Positions 6,160-9,250 of a stretch of 9,250 nucleotides of DNA are shown piece by piece. The stretch's first letter is position 1. Each line of letters starts with the position of its first letter. Source of the stretch: AC-32 sp035455605 (lineage in GTDB: Bacteria; Actinomycetota; Thermoleophilia; Gaiellales; Gaiellaceae); NCBI GenBank assembly GCA_035455605.1, contig DATIER010000067.1:1-9250 (forward strand), written 5' to 3'. Both the position numbers and the translations under genes were made by a program. The notes below the pieces were generated by a model. That model worked only from the letters and a program-made list of their open reading frames with translations. It made no database searches and was not told the origin of the DNA.

Positions 6160-6884
6160 GCGTCCTGCTGGTAGCGAACCGCGACCAGGTACAGCCCCCA
6201 CGGCGGCGCCGTGGTGCCGGCCTCGCTCCGCTCGCGCCCGTCGAGGAGCGCCGCGAGCTCCTGCGGCGAGCGCTCGAGCATCATCCCGACGAGCGTCCGC
6301 ACCATGTGGCGCAGGAACGAATCCGCCGTGAGCTCGAGCTCGAGCGCGTCCTCGCGCCGGTGCCACACGGCCGACTCCACGACCCGCACGAAGACCTGGT
6401 GCTGCGTCTCCGTCGGCGTGAACGCCCGGAAGTCGTGCTCGCCGAGCAGCAGCTCGGCCGACTCCGCCAGCTGCTCCTCCTCGAGCGCGTACGGGTACCA
6501 CCAGGAGCGGCGCACCTCGAACGGCGAGCGCTCGCGGCGGCGGTAGACCCGGTAGCGGTAGCTCCGCGCCTGCGCCGAATGCCGGGCGTGGAAGTCCGGC
6601 GCCGCCTTCTCGGCCGCGACCACCGCGACGTCGTCGGGCAGCTCCGCGTTCAGCGCCGCGGCCGCACGTTCCGGCGGCGCGCCGCCGTCGACCTCGACCG
6701 ACGCGACCTGCCCCAGCGCGTGGACACCGGTGTCCGTGCGGCCCGCCACGGCCAGCTCTGCCCAGCGCGGGTAGACGGCCGCGAGCGCCTGCTGCAGCGC
6801 CCCCTCGACGGTCCGCAGCCCGGGTTGCGCGGCCCAGCCGTGGAAGCCGGTGCCGTCGTATTCCAGCGTCAGCCTCAGCCGCAC
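6156..6884 (-). CDS. truA: tRNA pseudouridine(38-40) synthase TruA
   Basis: TruA converts uridines 38, 39 and 40 in the anticodon arm of many tRNAs to pseudouridine. The 242-residue protein is of normal length. Visible motifs are LEYDGTGFHGWAAQPGLRTVEG at the N-terminus, AGRTDTGVHALGQV with the catalytic aspartate at residue 51, FHARHSAQARSYRYRV, the GEHDFRAFT block, and the C-terminal DSFLRHMVRTLVGMM with a final APPWGLYLVAVRY. The start is GTG 6884, with AGGAGG six bases upstream inside a short hairpin. The stop codon shares bases with the -35 element of the next unit. In many actinobacteria truA follows rplQ directly. Here a transporter gene of opposite strand separates them, so truA needs its own promoter within 6885-6961; I could not identify it with confidence. 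Confidence 0.96.
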   Translation of the reverse strand: MRLRLTLEYDGTGFHGWAAQPGLRTVEGALQQALAAVYPRWAELAVAGRTDTGVHALGQVASVEVDGGAPPERAAAALNAELPDDVAVVAAEKAAPDFHARHSAQARSYRYRVYRRRERSPFEVRRSWWYPYALEEEQLAESAELLLGEHDFRAFTPTETQHQVFVRVVESAVWHRREDALELELTADSFLRHMVRTLVGMMLERSPQELAALLDGRERSEAGTTAPPWGLYLVAVRYQQDA

Positions 6885-6900
6885 GTCAGGGCCTCCTGAC
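6885..6900 (-). promoter_or_regulatory. short hairpin enclosing the truA ribosome binding site
   Basis: On the minus strand GTCAGG-AGGC-CCTGAC forms a six-pair stem with a four-base loop, immediately before the GTG start. The AGGAGG ribosome binding site is split between stem and loop, so the hairpin could lower initiation. The symmetry is plain in the sequence; a regulatory role is inference. Confidence 0.4.
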
Positions 6901-6908
6901 CGTCTTTG

Positions 6909-6922
6909 TAAGGCGTGCCTTA
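6909..6922. promoter_or_regulatory. perfect palindrome TAAGGC-GT-GCCTTA, candidate operator between truA and the transporter gene
   Basis: Six-base arms pair perfectly around a two-base centre, in the only AT-richer part of the truA/transporter gap. It lies 28 bases upstream of the transporter's -10 element. AGG/CCT half-sites are reminiscent of DtxR/IdeR-type metal-responsive boxes, but it is shorter than the known 19-base consensus and does not match it fully. Control of the metal transporter is plausible; the binding protein is unknown. Confidence 0.4.
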
Positions 6923-6946
6923 TGCTCTAATGATTTGCGTCTGTTC

Positions 6947-6955
6947 TGGTACACT
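6947..6955 (+). promoter_or_regulatory. extended -10 promoter of the VIT-like gene (leaderless mRNA)
   Basis: TGG followed by TACACT fits the extended -10 pattern TGnTAnnnT. The -10 ends at 6955 and six bases separate it from ATG 6962, so transcription would start at or next to the start codon. No convincing -35 lies 17 bases upstream, as is usual for extended -10 promoters, and no Shine-Dalgarno sequence precedes the ATG. Confidence 0.6.
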
Positions 6956-6961
6956 CTAGTC

Positions 6962-7438
6962 ATGACCGGCGAGCAGACCTTCCTCCTCCAGCGGGTCCAG
7001 CCGGCGTTGACCGGCCTGATCGACGGCTCGCTCTCGACGATCGCGCCGATCTTCTCGGTCGCGCTGTACACCCACGACCCCCACGCCGCCTTCATCGCGG
7101 GCACGGCGACGGCAATCGCCGCCGGCATCAGCATGGCGTACTCGGAGGGCCTGTCCGACACCGGCGAGCTGACGGGCCGCGGAAACCCCGTCAAGCGTGG
7201 GGCGATCACGGGCATCGGCACGTTCACGGGCGGAATCCTGCACACCCTGCCGTTCCTGATCCCGCACTACCGCGCGGCGTTGATCTTCGCGGGGGTCGTG
7301 GTCGTGCTCGAGTTGGTCACGCTCGCGTGGCTGCGCTGGCGCTTCTTCCGGACGAGCTTCGTCAGCTCGCTCGGCTACGTGACGCTGGCCGGGATCGTGA
7401 TCGGCGCCGTCAGCGCGACGCTCGGCGTCGTGGGCTAG
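6962..7438 (+). CDS. VIT1/CCC1-like metal (iron/manganese) transporter, membrane protein
   Basis: A 158-residue membrane protein with about five predicted helices (roughly residues 15-36, 41-61, 81-101, 104-125 and 134-156). The sequence RVQPALTGLIDGSLSTIAPIF and AGISMAYSEGLSDTGELTGRGNP is typical of the vacuolar iron transporter-like family, including the membrane half of erythrin-VIT (MbfA) proteins. Family members move Fe(II) or Mn(II) out of the cytoplasm. The acidic residues in the SEGLSD segment (Glu62, Asp66) lie where the family binds metal in or near the membrane. There is no N-terminal ferritin-like domain, so it is the stand-alone form. The start is ATG 6962, seven bases after a -10 element; an in-frame TTG at 6935 lies upstream of that element and is rejected. 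It ends nine bases before the convergent rplQ stop. The metal and direction of transport are inferred from the family. Confidence 0.8.
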   Translation: MTGEQTFLLQRVQPALTGLIDGSLSTIAPIFSVALYTHDPHAAFIAGTATAIAAGISMAYSEGLSDTGELTGRGNPVKRGAITGIGTFTGGILHTLPFLIPHYRAALIFAGVVVVLELVTLAWLRWRFFRTSFVSSLGYVTLAGIVIGAVSATLGVVG

Positions 7439-7447
7439 GCCTGGCGG

Positions 7448-7879
7448 CTAGGAGGCGGCCTCGGCCTCGACCGGCTCTTCCTCGCGGGCGCGACGGGCCG
7501 GCCGCTCACGCGGCGGCTCCGGCAGGAAGTCGACGAGCTCGAGGTAGACCATCTCGGCCGCGTCTCCCGGCCGAGGGCCGATGCGGATGATCCGCGAGTA
7601 GCCGCCCGGCCGGTCGGCGAAGCGCGGCCCGACGTCGCTGAACAGCTTGTGCACCACGTCCTGCGAGCGGAGGTACGCGAGCGCCTGCCGGCGCGCGTGC
7701 ACGCCGCCGCGCCTGCCGAGCGTGATCATCTGCTCGGCGATCGGCTTGACCTCCTTGGCCTTCGCCGCGGTCGTCTTGATGCGGCCGTGCTCGATCAGCG
7801 CACCGGCGAGGTTCGCGTAGAGCGCCTTGCGGTGCGAGGCGTCGCGGCCCAGCTTCCTGCCCGACCGCCGGTGCCTCAC
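7448..7879 (-). CDS. rplQ: 50S ribosomal protein L17 (bL17)
   Basis: bL17 is a bacterial large-subunit protein located near the peptide exit tunnel. The 143-residue protein begins MRHRRSGRKLGRDASHRKAL and continues ANLAGALIEHGRIKTTAAKAKEVKPIAEQMIT, the family's hallmark. Its C-terminus has YSRIIRIGPRPGDAAEMVYLELV. A tail of about 28 residues, first basic then rich in Glu and Ala, extends past the core, as in other actinobacteria. The GTG start at 7879 overlaps the rpoA stop by four bases (GTGA), and GAGGAGG sits about ten bases upstream inside rpoA, so translation is probably coupled. It is the last ribosomal gene of this cluster. No clear terminator lies between its stop and the convergent transporter gene nine bases away. 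Confidence 0.97.
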   Translation of the reverse strand: MRHRRSGRKLGRDASHRKALYANLAGALIEHGRIKTTAAKAKEVKPIAEQMITLGRRGGVHARRQALAYLRSQDVVHKLFSDVGPRFADRPGGYSRIIRIGPRPGDAAEMVYLELVDFLPEPPRERPARRAREEEPVEAEAAS

Positions 7880-8856
7880 GCCGCCGAGCCCTCCTCGCCG
7901 CGCAGGGTCAGGCCGTGGGTCGCGAGCGTCTCCTTGACCTCTTCGATCGACTTCTTGCCGAAGTTCGGGATCGCCGCCAGCTCGTTCTCGGTCTTCGTGA
8001 CGAGGTCGCCGATCGTCTCGATGCCGACGCGCTTGAGGCAGTTGTACGAGCGGACGCCCAGCTCCAGCTCCTCGATCGGGAAGTTCTCCATCCCGTGGGC
8101 AAGGGCGGGCTCGGCCTGCGCCTCCGCGGCGGCCTGCTCGCCGAAGCCCTCGATCCGGTCGATGTCCGTGAAGATCGCGAGCTGCCGGATCAGGATCTCG
8201 GCCGCCTGGCCGATCGACTCGCGCGGGTCGATCGAGCCGTCGGTCGTGACGTCGATCCGCAGCTTGTCGTAGTCGGTCCGCTGCCCGACGCGGGCGGCCT
8301 CGACGTCGTACGAGACGCGCCGCACCGGCGAGAAGATCGAGTCGATCGGGATCACGCCGATCGTATGCTCGGGCCCGCGGTTGAGCTCGGCCGGCACGTA
8401 GCCGCGGCCGCGGCCGATCGTGAGCGTGACCTCGAGCTTGCCCTTGTCGGAGAGGTTCGCGATCTCGAGCTCCGGGTTGAGGATCTCGAGCTCCGCCGGC
8501 GCCTCGATGTCGGTTGCCGTCACGACGCCCGCGCCCTTCTTCGAGAGCCGCACCTCGATCTCCGGCGACTCGCCGTGCAAGCGGCAGATCAGGTTCTTGA
8601 AGTTGAGCAGGATGTCGGTCACGTCCTCGCGGACGCCCGGCAGGGTCGTGAACTCGTGCGCGACGCCCTCGATCTTCACCGAGGTCACGGCGGCGCCCTC
8701 CAGCGAGGAGAGCAGCACGCGGCGCAGCGAGTTGCCGAACGTGTAGCCGAAGCCACGGTCGAGCGGCTCGATCACGAAGACGCCGCGGTTGTCCTCCACC
8801 TCTTCGTGGACGATCCGCGGGATCTGGAACTCCATCAGGCTGGTTCGAACTGCCAT
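7876..8856 (-). CDS. rpoA: DNA-directed RNA polymerase subunit alpha
   Basis: The alpha subunit forms the dimer on which the beta and beta' subunits assemble, and its C-terminal domain contacts promoter DNA and activators. The 326-residue protein has both domains. The N-terminal domain (about 8-240) contains FVIEPLDRGFGYTFGNSLRRVLLSSLEGAA, the signature of the dimer interface. The C-terminal domain (about 258-318) contains the helix-hairpin-helix region ELELGVRSYNCLKRVGIETIGDLV and IPNFGKKSIEEVKETLA, with Arg269 in the position of the UP-element-contacting arginine of E. coli (Arg265). An Ala/Glu/Gln-rich linker joins them. The start is ATG 8856 with AAGGAAGGA immediately upstream. A second ATG at 8835 has no such site. 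It follows rpsD by ten bases and overlaps rplQ by four. Confidence 0.98.
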   Translation of the reverse strand: MAVRTSLMEFQIPRIVHEEVEDNRGVFVIEPLDRGFGYTFGNSLRRVLLSSLEGAAVTSVKIEGVAHEFTTLPGVREDVTDILLNFKNLICRLHGESPEIEVRLSKKGAGVVTATDIEAPAELEILNPELEIANLSDKGKLEVTLTIGRGRGYVPAELNRGPEHTIGVIPIDSIFSPVRRVSYDVEAARVGQRTDYDKLRIDVTTDGSIDPRESIGQAAEILIRQLAIFTDIDRIEGFGEQAAAEAQAEPALAHGMENFPIEELELGVRSYNCLKRVGIETIGDLVTKTENELAAIPNFGKKSIEEVKETLATHGLTLRGEEGSAA

Positions 8857-8866
8857 TCCTTCCTTT

Positions 8867-9250
8867 CTACTTCGAGTAGAGCTCGACGATGAGGGATTCC
8901 TGAACCGGCGTGTCGATCTCCTCGCGCTCCGGCCACTTCAGCACCTTGCCGGTGAGGCCCTCGTGGTCGGCCTGCAGCCACGGCGTGACCGACGCGGTCA
9001 GGTCGGTCGCGTCGCGGACGATCTGCTCCGCACCGCTCCCGGGCTTGAGCATGATCACGTCGTCGGGACGGACCTGGTAGCTCGGGATGTTCACGCGGCG
9101 GCCGTTGACCTGGAAGTGCCCGTGGCGAACGAGCTGGCGGGCCTGCGCGCGCGAGGCGGCGAAGCCGAGCCGGTAGACGACGTTGTCGAGGCGCGTCTCG
9201 AGCATCCGCAGCAGCTCCTCGCCGGTGATGCCCGAGCCCTTGGCGGCCTT
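8867..9250 (-). CDS. rpsD: 30S ribosomal protein S4 (uS4), C-terminal part; N-terminus outside window
   Basis: uS4 binds 16S rRNA early in small-subunit assembly and in many bacteria represses its own operon. The window holds the last 127 residues. The frame is open to the right edge, so the true start lies outside and the internal ATG at 9205 is not a start. Visible are KGSGITGEELLRMLETRLDNVVYRLGFA, then the S4 RNA-binding domain ASRAQARQLVRHGHFQVNGRRVNIPSYQVRPDDVI, and a C-terminal WLQADHEGLTGKVLKWPERE segment ending in VELYSK. The order rpsD-rpoA-rplQ is the conserved end of the alpha operon. Confidence 0.97.
   Translation of the reverse strand, partial: KAAKGSGITGEELLRMLETRLDNVVYRLGFAASRAQARQLVRHGHFQVNGRRVNIPSYQVRPDDVIMLKPGSGAEQIVRDATDLTASVTPWLQADHEGLTGKVLKWPEREEIDTPVQESLIVELYSK

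Noticed and set aside
7452..7462. GAGGC-G-GCCTC palindrome near the rplQ/transporter junction as a terminator
   Set aside because: It lies within the last codons of rplQ, has a one-base centre and no T-run. Such short GC palindromes are expected by chance here.
7915..8892. A plus-strand open frame antisense to rpoA
   Set aside because: rpoA is certain on the other strand. This frame is an artefact of high third-position GC.
1..9250. Insertion sequences, CRISPR arrays, tRNA or rRNA genes, prophage genes
   Set aside because: No direct-repeat arrays, transposase motifs, cloverleaf-like sequences or rRNA segments were seen. Almost every base is within a supported gene or a short control region.

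Overview
This is a compact, very GC-rich chromosomal segment with GTG starts, short or absent leaders and many 1-4 base gene overlaps. Gene content and protein sequence point to an actinobacterium. I suspect a deep-branching class such as Thermoleophilia, but that placement is inference and was not tested.

Layout, left to right. (1) 1-1172, minus: the first 390 residues of NAD-dependent DNA ligase LigA; the rest lies off the left edge. (2) 1212-1619, plus: a small secreted six-cysteine protein, DUF6636-like, divergent from ligA. (3) 1621-6101, minus: a five-gene unit in which every gene overlaps the next. In transcription order it encodes an SBP56/methanethiol-oxidase-like protein, a 43-residue one-helix peptide, an NTF2/SnoaL-like protein, a TetR-family regulator, and a 706-residue fusion of an alpha/beta hydrolase to a GT-B glycosyltransferase. 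A promoter (TTGACA-17-TCAAAT), a long AT-rich inverted repeat and a strong ribosome binding site are packed into about 55 bases before its first gene. (4) 6156-6884, minus: truA. (5) 6962-7438, plus: a VIT/CCC1-like metal transporter, probably made from a leaderless mRNA. (6) 7448-9250, minus: rplQ, rpoA and the C-terminal part of rpsD, the usual end of the ribosomal 'alpha' operon.

How the parts relate: ligA, truA, rplQ, rpoA and rpsD are housekeeping genes. The transporter gene sits, in reverse orientation, between rplQ and truA, which commonly adjoin. The accessory part is the five-gene unit. Its layout suggests self-regulation: the TetR protein encoded by the fourth gene could bind the inverted repeat over the operon promoter and control all five genes. 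The chemistry is unknown. The sequence shows a probable copper/thiol-type beta-propeller oxidase, a small-molecule-binding NTF2 fold, and one polypeptide with hydrolase and sugar-transfer modules, which together suggest modification or detoxification of a small molecule. This unit is the best candidate in the window for an undescribed system.

There are no tRNA or rRNA genes, insertion sequences, CRISPR arrays or clear rho-independent terminators that I can see. No gene-free stretch exceeds about 80 bases.
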